DNA of 64,000 nt from Dasypus novemcinctus. Lineage: Eukaryota > Chordata > Mammalia > Cingulata > Dasypodidae. Shown in pieces: positions 51,917-64,000 of this stretch. Position numbers and translations under genes: made by a program. The stretch covers positions 88,621,675-88,685,674 of the forward strand of contig NC_080683.1 of NCBI RefSeq assembly GCF_030445035.2, read 5' to 3'. Below the pieces are notes generated by a model. It saw only the letters and a list, made by a program, of their open reading frames with translations. It was not told the DNA's origin and did not search any database. Every line of letters begins with the position of its first letter. Position 1 is the first letter of the stretch.

Positions 51917-54900
51917 TTATATTTTGGTCTTTAACCCGTTTTGAGTTAGTTTTTGTAAAAGGTGTAAGACGGGGTCTTTTTTCTTTCTTTTGGCTATGGA
52001 TATCCTGTTCTCCCAACACCATTTAGTGAATAGACTGTTCTGCCCCAGCTGGATAAGTTTGATAGGATTATCAAAAATCACTTGGCCACAGGTGTAAGGA
52101 ACCATTGATTTGGTTGAATTGGTGTATGTATCTATCTTTATATCAATCCCATCATGTTTTTATTTTATTTTATTATTATTTTTTTACCACTGTAGCTAGG
52201 TAATATATTTAAAGTCCGGAAGTGAGAGTCTCCAACTTCAGTTTCCTTTTTAAAGATGTTTCTGGCTATTTGGGGCCTCTTACCCTTCCAGATAAATTTG
52301 ATAATTGTGTTTTGCATTTGTTTAAACAATGCTGGCAGAATTTGTGTTATGATTGCTTTGAATCTGTGTATCAATTTGGGTAGAATTGAAATCTTAATGA
52401 TAGTTAGTCTTCCAATCCATGAGCATGGAATATTCTTCCAATTATTTAGGTCTTTTTTGATTTGTTTTAGCAATACATTGTAGTTTTCTGAATATAAGTG
52501 CTTTACATCCTTTGTTAATTTTTTTTCCTAAATATTTTATTCTTTTAGTTGCTATTGTAAAGAGAATTTTTTCCCTGACTTCCTCCTCAGACTCACCTGT
52601 GAATCCTGGGCTTTTCGTTTTTGGGAGCTGTTTGATAACTGTTTCAATTTCTTTACTGTGATTGGTTTGTTGAGGTCTTCTATTTCTTCTAGGGTCAATA
52701 TAGGTTATTTGTATGTTCCTAGGAATTTTTCCATTTCATTACATTGTCTAGTTTTTTGGCATAAAGTTGTTCATAGTATCCTCTTATGCTCTCTTATTTC
52801 TGTGGGGTCAGTAGTAATGTTCCTGTTTTCATTTTTTATTTCATTTATTTTCATCTTCTCTATTTTTTTCTTAGTCAGTCTTGCTTAGGGTTTGTCAATT
52901 TTGTTAATCTCAAAGAACCAACTTTTGGTTTTGTTAATTCTTTGGATTTTTTTTTCTTCTCAATTTCACTTACTTCTGTTTTTGATCTTTGTTATTTCAG
53001 TCTTTCTATTTGCTTTGGGATTAGTTTGCTGTTGTTTCTCTAGTTCATCCAGCTGTGTAGTTAGATCATTGATTTTATCTCTTTCTTCTTTTTTAATGTA
53101 AGCATGGAGGGCTATAAATTTCCCTTTCAGCACTGCCTTCGCTGCATCCCACAGGTTCTGATATGTTGTGTTTTCATTGTCATTCATTTTGAGATTTTTA
53201 TGGATTTCTTTTGAAATTTCTTTTTTGACCCACTGATTATTTAAGAGTGTGTTGTTTAATCTTAATATATGTGTGAATTTTCCACTTTTCTGCCTCTTTC
53301 TGGTTTCTAACTTTATTCCATCATGGTCAGAGAAAGTGCTTTGTACAATTTAGATTTTGCTGAATTTGTTGAGATCTGCTTTGTGACCCAACATATGGTC
53401 AATCCTGGAGGAAGATCCTTAAGCACTTGAAAAGAGTGCATATCCTACTATTTTGGGGTACAATATTCTGTATATGTCTCTTAGATTTAGTCCATTTATA
53501 ATATTATTCAAGTTCTCTTTTTCTTTACTGATCTTCTGCACAGATGTTCTATCCAATGATGAGAGTGGTAAGTCTCCAACTATTTTTGTAGAGATGTTTA
53601 TTTCTCCCTTCAGTTTTGCCAATGTTTGTCTCATGTATCTTGGGGCCTCTTGGTTAGGTGCATAAACATTTATGATTGTTATTTTTTCATGGTGGATCAT
53701 ACCTTTTATTAGTATGTAATGTCATTCCTTGTCTCTAATAAGAGTTTTGCTTTTAAAGTCTATTTTATCCAATATAAGTATAGCTACCCCTGTTTTTTGG
53801 TTACTGCATATGTAGTGTATTTTTCCCAACCTTTTGCTTTCAATATATTGATATCCTTGGGTCTAAGGTGAGTCTCTTGCAGACAGCATATAGATGGTTC
53901 ATATTTTCTTATCCAATCCACCAGTCTGTGTCTTTTGATTGGGAAGTTTAATCCATTAACATTCAATGTTAATACTGTAAAGGCAGTTCTTATTTCCTTC
54001 CTTTTGACCTGTGGGTTTATCTGTCATTTTATTTTCACTCCTCTTTTGACACTTTTAGTCACTGTTACTAATATAATCACTATTTCTAGACTCTTTTCTA
54101 ACCCTCTCTCTCCTGTCTTTTCTTTACAGGCTGTAACAGTCCCTTTAGTATTTCTTTCAGAGCCAGTCTTTTTGTTATAAACTCTTTCAGTTTCTGTTTA
54201 TCTGTGAATATTCTAAACTTGCCCTCATTTTTGAAAGATAATCTTGCTGGATATAAAATTCTTGGCTGGCAGTTTTTCTCTTGCAATATCTTAAACATAT
54301 CATACCACTGCCTTCTTGCTTCCATGGTTTCTGATGAGAAATAGGCACTTAATATTATTGGGTATTCCTTATTTGTTATGCATTGCTTTTCTCTTGCTGC
54401 TCTCAGAATTGTCTCTTTGTCTTTGGCATTTGAATTCTTATTAGTATGTGTCTTGGAGTTGGTCCATTCAGATTTTTCTTTTTTTTTTTTTTTAAAGAAT
54501 AAAGTCTTCCACCACCAGATTTATTCTGATTGGAATATAATGCACTTCATGGACACAAATATCTATGTCCTTCATTAGGCTTGGGAAATTTCCTACAATT
54601 ATTTCTTCAAATATTCCTTCTGCCTCTCTTCCTTTCTCTTCTCTCTCTGGGACACCCATGACACATATGTTTGCATGTCCTTTGCTGTCATTTATTTCCC
54701 TGAGATCCTGTTCCTTGTGGGGTACACTCCTTGCACATGGGGCACCCCTATGTGGGGGGTACCCCTGTGGCATGGCACTCCTTGTCCACGGCAGCACTGT
54801 GCATAGGCCAGTTCACCACATGGGCCAGAAGGCCCTGGGTAACAAACCCTGGACCTTGCATGTGGTAGGCAGATGCTTTATCAGTTGAGCCACATTCACT

Positions 54901-55262
54901 TCCCTCCAATGTATTTTTAATTTCATTTACTGTACCTTTCATTCCCATAAGATCTGCTATTTTTTAATGTATGCTTCAAATTTTTCTTTGTGCTCACCCA
55001 GTGTCTTCTTAATATCCTTAATCTCTTTAGCCATCTCATTAAATTTATTAAGTAGATTTGTTTGAACATTTATTATTAGTTGTCTCAACTTCTTTATATC
55101 ATCTGCAAACTTATCTGGTTCCTTTAACTGGGCCAATTTTCCTGTTTCTTGGTATGGGTTGTAATTTTTTGTTGGTGTCTTCACATCTGGCTTGCTAGAT
55201 ATATTTATTCTAGATGCAGTTTCTCCCTTTAGTTTAGGTCTTTCTTGTCTTTGTTTCCACAC
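51917..55262 (-). pseudogene. ORF1/ORF2 remnants of the antisense L1
   Basis: ORF1 N-terminal part with KEIKDIKKTLGEHK at 54,957-55,262, and C-terminal part with ARRQWYDMFKIL and RILYPARL at 54,098-54,325; a SINE lies between them. ORF2 endonuclease start with [16 protein letters not shown] at 53,784-53,966; further EN and linker pieces at 53,419-53,700 and 52,966-53,187; and post-[14 protein letters not shown] at 52,165-52,473. The FADD-containing region is deleted. It cannot retrotranspose. Confidence 0.87.
54713..54905 (-). mobile_element. Truncated DAS SINE in L1 ORF1
   Basis: The reversed tRNA-like head ('ttgagccacattcacttccct') and part of the GC-rich body are present. The A-tail end is missing, with the body beginning abruptly at 'cttgtggggtacactcc'. 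About 140 bp of L1 present in the sister element is also missing here, so a deletion took the SINE tail and neighbouring L1 sequence together. Confidence 0.8.
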
Positions 55263-56999
55263 AGGTTACGTAGCAGGAGCCAAGACTTTAGCTGGTGCTG
55301 TATGGAGGCTGAAGCTGCCCACATTGCCTCAGGAATTGATGAGGCTTTTCCCACCTTTCTCCTCTGCCAGGGTTTGCCCACTTAAACTGATTTAGCACTG
55401 CCCCCCTCCCTGCCAGGGTGAGGATGGACCCCCTGGGGTGCCCAACAATCTAATCTGTGTGGGCCAAATACACCTGCAGTTGCCCTGAGAGGGTGAGGGA
55501 GAACTGTCCCTTCTGCCCTTTAGGAGGTGGGAATGGAACCACTGACACCCAACAGTTCAGTCCCTGTGGGCTGAAAGTACCTCTGTTGCCTGGAGAGGAT
55601 GAGGAAACACCAGACCCCTCCTATCCTATTGGGGGTGGGGATGGACCCATAGGTATCTAACAGTCCAGTCTGTGCAGGTTGAAATTGCCTGCCGTTGTTT
55701 AACTTAGACAGGTGCAAACCCTAGCTGTTATTGGGATTATACTTTAGCCAGCCAAGTCCCCAAGTCAGTAGCTGAAGTTGGTGGATAACTACCTCTTCCT
55801 CCACCATTTATGGGAAATGGAACTTCTAACTCCTGCCATGAATAGTTTGAAGTGACTTGGGCTGCTAGAGTAGGATGGGCACCAACCTCTTTGGCATGGC
55901 TAGCAGTTTCCCAGAGAGGTGGTGCAGGTCACCCCAGCTTCCCCCCTGCCGGAGGTGGGGCTGGGGTTTAGGCTAGAGCTGCAACCCAATCTGGGTAGAA
56001 AGAAGCCAATTCCTATTAGCACTGTGGTTTTCAATCAGCCCCACTTCCCCTCATGCTGTGGCAAAATTAAAATGGTGGCTATCAGCCATCCTGGACAGGT
56101 TTAAACTTTAGCTAATTTTAGGATTATACTTTAGCAGCCTGGATTTACTAATCAGTAGCTGAAGTCAGTGCCACACCATGTCTTCTTTTCCCATTTTAGG
56201 GAAATGAAGTTTCCAACTCCAGCCATGGAATAGCTCCTGAGGTGGCTTGCACCATGAGTTCCAGCCTCCACAGTGTGGAGGGCTCTACTCATGAATCTTC
56301 TTGGCAGATGGATAGTTTCTTCCTTTCATACTTTGAAGAATGTTGCACGGTACTCTTCTGGTCTCCTGGGGCCCCCAAACAGGTGCTTTAGATAGCTCTG
56401 AGTGATTATACACTGCCTGTTGACCCTTGGAGCTCCTTACTCTTCCGCCATCTTGGCTCCCACCCCATTCCCTTCTTTTTTGATAATTGTGTTTTAGCCC
56501 TTCTCCCATATGACTTTTTCTGTTCCTTTTACATCCAGTACAAATACTATATAATTTATTTTCCAAACTGAGACACTTTTGAGGAAAAAAGGGGGATTAT
56601 TAATAATTACACCAGGACTACAGGCTATAACTGGCCTATATCTTCCTTATACTTTCCAATAACTACCTCCATGAGTAGAACTGCTGAATCAAAGGATATG
56701 AAAGCTGGTTTAGATTCTGTTTATGCATAATTATATCAGAGACACCAATGATTATATTAGCCAAGATTTGGTTAGGCTTCACCAGTGAGTTTCTGTATTT
56801 GCAAGATTAAAAAAAAATTATTTTTTAAATTAAGTTATGAAATTAGAGAATTTAATTCATTTTCAGGTTTGCTAGCTGAACTTAAAGAGAAAAATTTTAC
56901 CATAAAATATTGAGTATACTTTAATGCCACTCTTATGCCTCAAAGATTGAGAATGATTACATTTTTTAAATTGACATTTAGTTACCATATTACTTCAGG

Positions 57000-57157
57000 T
57001 AGAGACTGTGATATTGACTGGGACCATGGTCTGTCTCCCAGGCACATAAAAAGTCCAGTGTATCAACTCGAGCTTATTGCTCAGACTAGCATAGACCTGG
57101 ATAGGTAGAAGTGGAGACAGTGGACTTTGAAGACTACCTGAAGGTCTCCAGCTCAAG
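57000..57157 (+). promoter_or_regulatory. Putative promoter and first exon of module U4
   Basis: TATA-like CACATAAAAAGTCC (about 57,042-57,055), then 'gtatcaactcgagcttattgctcagac', and a first exon ending CAAG|GTAAGT (donor GT 57,158-57,159). The inverted CCAAT box is mutated (GACTGGG) and the GC box is lost (GGACCATGG). There is no coding target downstream, so if active it would give a non-coding RNA. Confidence 0.4.
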
Positions 57158-60100
57158 GTAAGTTAGCCCTTTGGTCTGGGATATTTCCACAGTCCCATGT
57201 CTTTCCCTTTGGTAATGACTTCTTTTTTGAATGCCTTACTTTTGAATTTAAGGAAGTAAGCTATCTATGTTTTCAGCCAACCACATCCCATCAGACTGCA
57301 ATGTAGTTTAATCTAGATCAGAGGTCTGCCTGGCCTAATCAGACATGCCCAGCATATCAGGGGTAGCTCACCCAAAGTAAGGCAATCTTTTTAGAAGGGC
57401 ACAGAAGGAGGCTGTCAGTGTACCTGAAGTTTTAAAGCTTTTGATCAGTTGGAGTAACTGGAGGATACTTTTCTTGTCATGAACACTAGTTTGACTTGTG
57501 TTCAGATAGGATAATTTCAGAGATGCTGACACCAAAACTAATATATTTTTAATCAGACTCACTCAAGCCTTGATTGTTTTTTAAAGAGTGCTTTAAAGTA
57601 TTTACTCTAAAAGGTATTTTACCCTTAAAATTGAGTCTACAATGGGCATCTCATTCTGCAGTGGCTTTTGCTGGTTTTATTCACACACTGAAATTTTCTT
57701 TGAAAATCTGGGTGTTCCTTACAGTCACCTTTATATGATGACTGGAGTGAAATCGACTTTATTTTTATGATTGAAGGTGATGTACAAAGGAAGTGGCAGA
57801 GGCTGCTCTGGGATCCTCTTAAAGATCCAGCTTAGCTCAGCTTCTACAGAGAGAAGCTGAGGTCAGCACCAGACAAGACCTTACCTGAAAATCTCCAGAC
57901 AAGGTAAACTGTGCTGTCTGAAAAAGACAGTTTCCCCTGCTCTATTTGTCTTGTGTCAGGGAACTTAATGAATCCTCTTGAATGTAACTATTTTTGAGTT
58001 TTCCTATTAACTTTAGGTCTTTTGACAGATGTATACATATTTTTAAATACTATGCATTTACAAGCCCAGGATATCTTAATATGACAATTTTCAATGTCTA
58101 ATATCACTTGTAAAGCATGCTTCTACTTTTTACATTTAACACTTACTTAATACTGCTTGTGTTAATGTATTATATTAATTAATAATACTCCTATTTTGGT
58201 ATCAATTTTTCTCTCTATTTTTTGACCATGGATAATTATGAAAGAAACAAATTTCTTCATATGTATAACATTTTTCTGTCATCAAATGATTGTACTGAGA
58301 CAAGATTATGCTCCATCATAATATGTTAATAGTACTCTTAGATAGGTGACACCAATGTTCACATTATAGATTCACTCACATCTCTCATGGCTTAATGAGT
58401 CTTCTAAGAATGTACTTCATTTAATCTGGCGGACATTTTGTTTTATAGTTAACTTTTACAACTAGGAAATCTTTGTCATTTTATACAGAATTTTCATAAG
58501 TTTCTCACAGATGGTGACTTTACTATTAGTCTCTGGTGGCTTTCATGCGCTAAGGCACAGAAATATTTATATTATTTGATTTTTTGTATTGGATTTAGAC
58601 ACATTCTCATTATTGAAGAGCAGAAGGCTCCTGATCACTTCCAGAGACTAATAAAGGACAATTTCAGCTCATTTCTCTCTGTTGCTGAAGAGTGACCTTA
58701 TGGATGAATAGCTAAAAGTCTTCTCCAAGAAGAGGTAACATGTCATGTTGGTCCGATCTTTAATACAATCACATTTCTTTCTATGTGTGCACATCTTCTG
58801 TTTGAAATGCACTGAAAATTGGTATCTAAATAGTGAGGGACCAACATTGACTTGTCCTCTATGTTGAAGGTTACATAAGGCATGTTCTATGTCAGAAGAG
58901 GTAACTGCTACTTAACTCGTCTCATCAGACAACATAGCTCCCTACTGGAGCATAGCTTACTCATTTTACATTTTGGGGTGCAAAACTCCTGCACATTCTA
59001 ACTGCAAGCCCTAAGGACAACAAACTCACACTTCGGACTATAGTAGAGTTTTGATTTGTAAGAATTATCAACCACATTATCTCTTCAAAGTGCATCCAGT
59101 AAAAATTATTTTCAAAGTTGCTTTTGAATTTGGCATTTTTTTATCCAGAGAATGTTACACTATCTTTCAACAAAACTTTTGCTGTTTTTATGCTTAATTT
59201 ATTCTGCTTGGTGGATCTAATCTATTTCTCCTTTGCCAGAAGTCTGCCACGCCACAACAGTCTGCCCATTCCCTGCCCCCTGCCAACATGTTCCCATTGT
59301 CACAGACTGCAATTTCCCACACCCAAGTCTTATACTCTGTCATGAGGGCTTTCTTTTGAACTGTTCGGTGTCCTTGAGATTGCATTTTTTTCTTATTTAC
59401 TGAGTCAGCCACTTCTGGGATGATACTTGCCCATTAGGGCTGGGTTGGGATATGTTCTGAAATATGCCTACGACTTCCTTTCCAAAGAGACCCAGAATTG
59501 TGGTCTCCTTTCTCTTTCCCATGACGTTGAGGAAGGGGCATGATCTCACTTTTTTTCCCTATTATTTTCCTTTGATCCCTGATATGATTTTACATTAGGG
59601 GCCTCTGCCTTCCCCTAACACTAAGACTGTGTTGGTTCATACAGATCCACTTCAACATGTCTTTGAAATCTCAAATATCATTGTGAAATTTGCAGTCTTA
59701 GTCCTTCTCATCCTGAAATGGTTACTTAATTTTTTGATATTGAACTCAAGCAAGAAATTTATCTTTTATCACTATCCAGTATATAATGTATACCTATGAA
59801 ATGAAAATTTCCTCAAAACTAGTTATACTTATGTTGAGTGAAAGTACTGTAATATTTTCATTTATTAAATTTCATTAGAAAAAAACCTGGCCTCACACAC
59901 TAATTTGATTTCACAAGTCACCAATATGTTGTTCACCAAAATATTGAAAACTCCAGTTTGAAAAAGTGGGACGGTCCCTAGGCTTCCATATCCCTTCCCA
60001 GATCTTTGAATTCTAAAGGAGAGGCAGCTCCAGTTTACCTGAAAAGAAAAGTAAGAGCTTGCATTTGTTTGCATATTTAAATCTTTCTACCAAGGGCATT

Positions 60101-60174
60101 TCTAAGTTATGCCTCTAGAAATTTAAATCCCAAGCTTTCTTTCACTCACTGATGGAACTGAGGTTTCCTTCTTC

Positions 60175-60775
60175 ATTTTGACTCTTGTGAAGTTTTATGA
60201 ATCCCAGAAAAGTTCAAGTTCTAGGAATGAATCCTTTCCTTGGCTGTGGGACCTTTTGATTGCATTGGACTCAGTTGTGGGCCTTCGAGTGGAGCACTTC
60301 AGTGTGGCATAACCCAGGGTTGATCTCTGGCCCTCTTGCTGGAGTCCTTTATGAACACGAGAAACATGTAGAGAGACACAGAGAAAGTCAGCTGCCATTT
60401 TGCCTGCATTGTGACAGAGGACTCTAGGATTGCCTACAGCTTCAGAAAGGCAGAGAAACCCTAAGAGGCTGAGAGAGCGGCCTGGGGCTGGACTCAGCAG
60501 AGAAGCTGAAGCATTGAGGTCTAGCCTCCTGGGAGGCGAGGCCCACGGAGCAGCTCAAAGCTGAAAGAGAAAGTGAACCTGGAGGAGAAATCAGAGAGAG
60601 ACTGGCAGACCTGCCATTTGCCTTGGAACTCGGTGAGGCAGCATCATGATGATGCCTGGATTTGGACATTTTATCAGCCTTGGAACTGAAAGATTTTCCC
60701 TAATAATTACCTATTGTAAAAGCTATCCTATTTCTTGTACTTTGCTCTTAGCAGCTGGAGCAAATGAAAACTCTC
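60175..60775. mobile_element. Right-arm-specific insertion, unclassified repeat
   Basis: The left arm passes directly from the equivalent of 60,165 to that of 60,780 (near 14,030), so this block is an extra insert. It contains purine-rich 'gaggctgagagagcggcctgggg' text. It ends with 'agccttggaactgaaag', then 'aaaagctatcctatttcttgtact', which resembles in reverse the left end of the element at 32,431-33,052. No gene was seen. Confidence 0.5.
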
Positions 60776-61279
60776 CTACCCTAGGGGGAAGTGCCAATGG
60801 CCAGTGATTGACCTGTTCCTCTCTGCTGCCTGACTCAGTCTCTGGACCAAAGTGACCAGAAATGGTGGTGGGACAGGAGCACAGGTCACATGCTCAATTG
60901 TTGATATTAATATTAATCCTTGGTAAAATAATTCACACTACAAATCCTTAACATCTCCATTGCTGCAGACCTAATCCAAGCCACTCATCTGAGTAGATGG
61001 AACAGCCTCCTAACTCTACCCTGCTGCCCTCCGACCTCTCTACAGTTCCTTTGTCATCCAGCAAACAGAATGATCCTTTTAAACTATCAGTCAGATCAAT
61101 CAGGCTATTCCTGTCTTAAATCTTACAAAGACTAAACAGGCCAGTTACAGTAAATTCTTCCTAACACCGTTTCTACACTCTTTCTCCACTCTCCCCATTT
61201 CTCCTACCCAGACATGCCAGTTTTCTTTCTATCAGACTATGAAGCCAGCTTCTAGAAGCTCATATGTAATTTCTGTTAC

Positions 61280-61470
61280 TTATAGATGTGTGACCATGGG
61301 AAAGTTATCTAACTTCCTTGGTCCAGTTTCCTAATCAGTGAAGAAGGATGAATAGGATTACTAACAAGCCCTACCTTTAGGATTGTTTTGAGCATTTAAT
61401 GAAATCATTCACATTGATTGTTTTGCTCTCTAAGTTTTGCTCATAGAACTTGCTAAATATTTGCTGTCAA
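61280..61470 (+). mobile_element. MIR relic (mirror copy)
   Basis: 'gtgtgaccatgggaaagttatctaac', 'cagtttcctaatcagtgaag', 'ctacctttaggattgttttgagcatttaatgaaat' follow the MIR core order. Its partner is at 13,360-13,530 in the left arm. Confidence 0.75.
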
Positions 61471-62469
61471 CCATTAACAACATCTCTTATTGTTATTGCT
61501 TTTTAGTTACGTTGAGGATTGCTATTAACTTATACTCTTTATCAAACAGTTTTTTTTAGTCTTTTTAAAAATGGTTTATACATATTTATGAGAAGATATT
61601 GCAATTTGATTATTTTTTATAACGAAATTGTCTGGCATTACATGTGGATTGATAGGAGAAAGCACCACTGTGTTCCCATCCTTCATCCAGCCATGCTAAT
61701 TACATCCTGTTCTGTCTCCTTCCACCTACCAAATTGCAGTAGATGAACACATAAAGGTATTAGTTGGCAGTGGGGCAGTCAGTTTGGGGGACAGAACTCT
61801 GGTTGCCTTAAAACGCAATAGTAGTTGTAATCGGAAACAGATCCGTGGTGGACAAAATGTGTCCTGATCCTTGGGATTTGTATAAACATTAGCTGTGCCC
61901 ATGAGGGAAAGATTGTGTTCATGAAACAGTCTCTAGGAAGCCTCATGAAAGTGTGGCTCAGCCTTGGTCTGAGACTCTCAGAGAAGGCTCTTCTGGCAGG
62001 TTGAGATGGCTTTTTTTCCTGGACCTGACCTACTAACCTCTGGGGCTGGACAGGCTCAGGTAGAGGACAGCAAGTTTGCATGGGAAGATAATTCGCACTG
62101 GACATTTTACTTGGGCATCTCTGGAAGATGCACCTTCTTTATCTTTCAAAGCTGAAGATTCCCCAGTTGATTTATGGCCTGTTATTTTGACCTCAAGAGA
62201 ACATTCTGGTGCTGTGTCATTTACCCGTTAACTGGTTGCAAAGTCACTAAACTGGATGTAATCTTCAGCAGAAGTAAGGCGAGTCATGGATGAAAAAAGA
62301 AATAAAAGGTGATATTGTCAAGAAGGATAGACCATTAAAAAACAAAGTACAGCATTGGGAAAGGCTTGTACATGCAGTTACCCCCACTTCTGCAACAGTA
62401 CCTGACTTTTCTGTAAATCTATACCTATTCTACTTTCAAAAGTTAAATAAAAAATTACAAAAATTTAAA

Positions 62470-63515
62470 AAAACAAACATTGTATAAAGTCTTTGTGACC
62501 AGAGCAGTAGTAGAGTAGACAAGCAGCCACTGATTGGGGGAACCTATATGAGATACAATTAAGCAGTGAATCTGTTTACAACACAGTTTTGAAAAACATT
62601 ACAGTTAAAAGGATCTCTCTTGATCCTTCAGATGATTCTAAGATCAGTACCATATTTCTGTAAGAATGTTAAATGGGGCTAGATATCAACCTATGTCATG
62701 ATTGCTAATGTTGGAGAAACCCACTCTACCCCAGGAGAGGCTTTGCGATGTCACCAAAATGAACTCCAGCCTTCAAGCTATGTATAGATTAAGGCAGACA
62801 TAGCAGCAAGTCTCATGCAATTCAAGTTGATGATCCTAAGGACTTGAGGAGAAGTTAGATTGGAAAATGCAGGGGAAATGTAACTAAAAACAGAATCTTC
62901 TCCCAAACCAGAAAACCTCTCCACCAAGGTAGGAGAAAAATAAAAACAATTTTATTATTGGATATGTGTTAAGCCAGAATGTGAGGCATCACAGGCAATC
63001 TGATGATGGGATTGCACAGAAGGAAAGAAATCTCATCTTTTCATATAGCCAAACAGATACAAAGCATTACATCCATGTTCTCAAGATAAATGACAGTCTT
63101 CAAGAAAGAGGATTCGACAGCATTTTCACACATATTTCTCTTAAATGCCCAAGGTTACCGGGGTGGTCTTTGTGTTTGCTAATTGCCTCTATCTAAAGGA
63201 ATAAGAAAACTTCTCATACCTCTAAGAAAGGAATATAGTTACAAATTGGAGCCAGACATCTAAGTTAAGCTCCTTTGGAGATGGGGAAATGAAGGGGTGC
63301 TAACTTCCTTGAGCTCACATTTCAAAGAGATGGCACCCAGATTCTTGAAAAAGACATTCCTGGGTTGCAAAGCTGACAAAAGGATTATTTCACTTTTCAA
63401 AAGATTTACATATATCTCAAAGGGGCAGAGAAAAATATTGCAATTACAGGTTTTCTAAAGAATGCTCTTAAAAATGAAAGGAAGGTAAGGAGGTGGGCAG
63501 AGTTAGTCTCTTTAC
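62470..63515. other. No gene seen
   Basis: Non-coding sequence outside the inverted duplication. Some of it (63,000-63,480) has the look of an old LTR or other repeat, but I could not name it and found no ends. Confidence 0.4.
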
Positions 63516-64000
63516 CTTTTAAAAAATGTTTTTTTTTTTTTGTTTTTTAGAAAGATACTTAGATTATACAAAATGTTACACACAAAAATTAAGGGGTTCC
63601 CATATGCCCCACTCCCCACACCTCCTACCCTTCCCCTTATTAACAACTTCTTTCATTAGTGTCGTACAATCATTGCAATTGATGAGCACATTTGGAGCAT
63701 TGCCACTAAGCAAGGATTACAGCTTACATTGTAGTTTACATTCTCTCACACTCAATTCTGTAGGTTATGGCAGGATATATAATGGCTTGTATCTGTCATT
63801 GCAATGTCATTCAGAACAATTCCAAGTCCTGAAAATGCCTTGTAATACACCCCTTTTTCCCTCTCCTTGTCTTCATCACCTCTAGTGGCCACTGTCTCCA
63901 ATCAATGATATAATTTCTTCCATTGCTAGAATCACAGTAAGTCTATAGTATAACACCAGTAAGTCCACTCTGGTCCATATTTTATTACCCAATCCTGAGG
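63516..64000 (-). mobile_element. Antisense L1 3' UTR, continues past the window
   Basis: It starts with a T-run (63,528-63,548), the reversed poly-A tail, and continues with the reversed L1 3' UTR ('aaggggttcccatatgcccc', 'acaacttctttcattagtgtcgt'). It is similar in type to the 3' UTR at 50,100-50,950. The 119-codon plus-strand frame is incidental. Confidence 0.75.

Larger units (their letters stand above)
50044..56462 (-). mobile_element. Antisense L1 with complete 5' end but deleted RT core
   Basis: From high to low coordinate: 5' UTR starting at a YY1-type site (CCGCCATCTTGG on the plus strand, about 56,446), ORF1 pieces (55,262-54,957 and 54,325-54,098), endonuclease pieces (53,966-53,784 and 53,700-53,419), post-RT domain (52,473-51,917), C-terminal part and 3' UTR. 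Collinear comparison with the L1 at 1-7,770 shows that the stretch equivalent to 3,405-4,265 (RT catalytic core) is missing at about 52,590. It is inserted in module U4. Confidence 0.9.
34289..57900 (+). repeat. Module U4, split by an ERV and an L1; empty RBMX site
   Basis: Module pieces: 34,289-34,425 (head), 49,495-49,840 (upstream part), and 56,463-57,900 (promoter, first exon, intron, tail). Everything between is inserted. The promoter has a TATA-like CACATAAAAAGTCC at about 57,042 and donor CAAG|GTAAGT at 57,158. At 57,815-57,860 'gggatcctcttaaagatccagctt' runs on into 'cagcttctacagagagaagctg' without any RBMX sequence, showing the unoccupied target. Confidence 0.85.
56463..62460 (+). 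repeat. Right arm of the inverted duplication
   Basis: It mirrors 12,400-20,640 (anchor pairs are listed under the left arm). Beyond the U4 promoter it runs without the RFPL-like block and without the LTR found in the left arm. It carries its own insert at about 60,175-60,775. By eye the arms differ at roughly a quarter of positions in many stretches, so this is an old duplication, not a gene-converted palindrome. Confidence 0.87.

Noticed and set aside
57870-57915. A second donor-like site (CAAG|GTAAAC near 57,902) as another exon of U4
   Set aside because: It is not kept in the mirrored U0 copy (CCAGGAAAG), so conservation does not support it.

Overview
This is mammalian nuclear DNA, almost certainly from a xenarthran and most likely an armadillo (Dasypus). 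The diagnostic signal is eight or more tRNA-derived SINEs of the armadillo DAS type, most of them flanked by clear target-site duplications (TSDs). They sit among three generations of L1, several endogenous-retrovirus LTRs, MIR and MER5-like relics. Genes are sparse. The chromosome cannot be told from the window, although the architecture (inverted plus tandem duplication with an amplified RBMX-like retrocopy) resembles ampliconic sex-chromosome DNA.

Layout. 1-7.77 kb: an antisense L1 riddled with later insertions (another L1 3' end and three SINEs). 7.8-10.5 kb: old repeats (MER5-like, ancient L1). 10.9-12.3 kb: a decayed C2H2 zinc-finger pseudogene on the minus strand. 12.4-20.9 kb: left arm of a large, diverged inverted duplication. 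It carries an RFPL-like PRY/SPRY pseudogene split by an LTR, a second LTR, and module U0 on the minus strand. 20.9-23.3 kb: spacer. 23.3-57.9 kb: four direct copies (U1-U4) of the same module in the opposite orientation. 57.8-62.4 kb: the rest of the right arm, mirroring 12.4-18.6 kb. 63.5-64 kb: 3' end of another antisense L1, running off the window.

The module U is a TATA-like promoter, a short non-coding first exon ending in AAG|GTAAG, and an intron. An RBMX mRNA was retroposed just downstream of the intron in the ancestor of U1-U3; U0 and U4 still show the empty site. U1 is the only complete copy. It has promoter, donor, acceptor and an intact 389-codon RBMX-like reading frame (25,903-27,072). 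U2 keeps the promoter region but only the 3' UTR of the retrocopy. U3 keeps a broken coding region, but its promoter and first exon are replaced by a repeat. U4 is split by a roughly 15 kb antisense ERV, which itself contains a nearly intact 8.9 kb L1 (38,844-47,757), and by a second, RT-deleted L1 (50,044-56,462).

The most interesting object is U1: an RBMX-like retrogene that appears to have landed behind a ready-made promoter, first exon and intron, inside a head-to-head and tandem amplified segment. Boundaries of duplicated modules and old repeats are by-eye estimates good to tens of bases. Boundaries backed by TSDs are accurate to a few bases.
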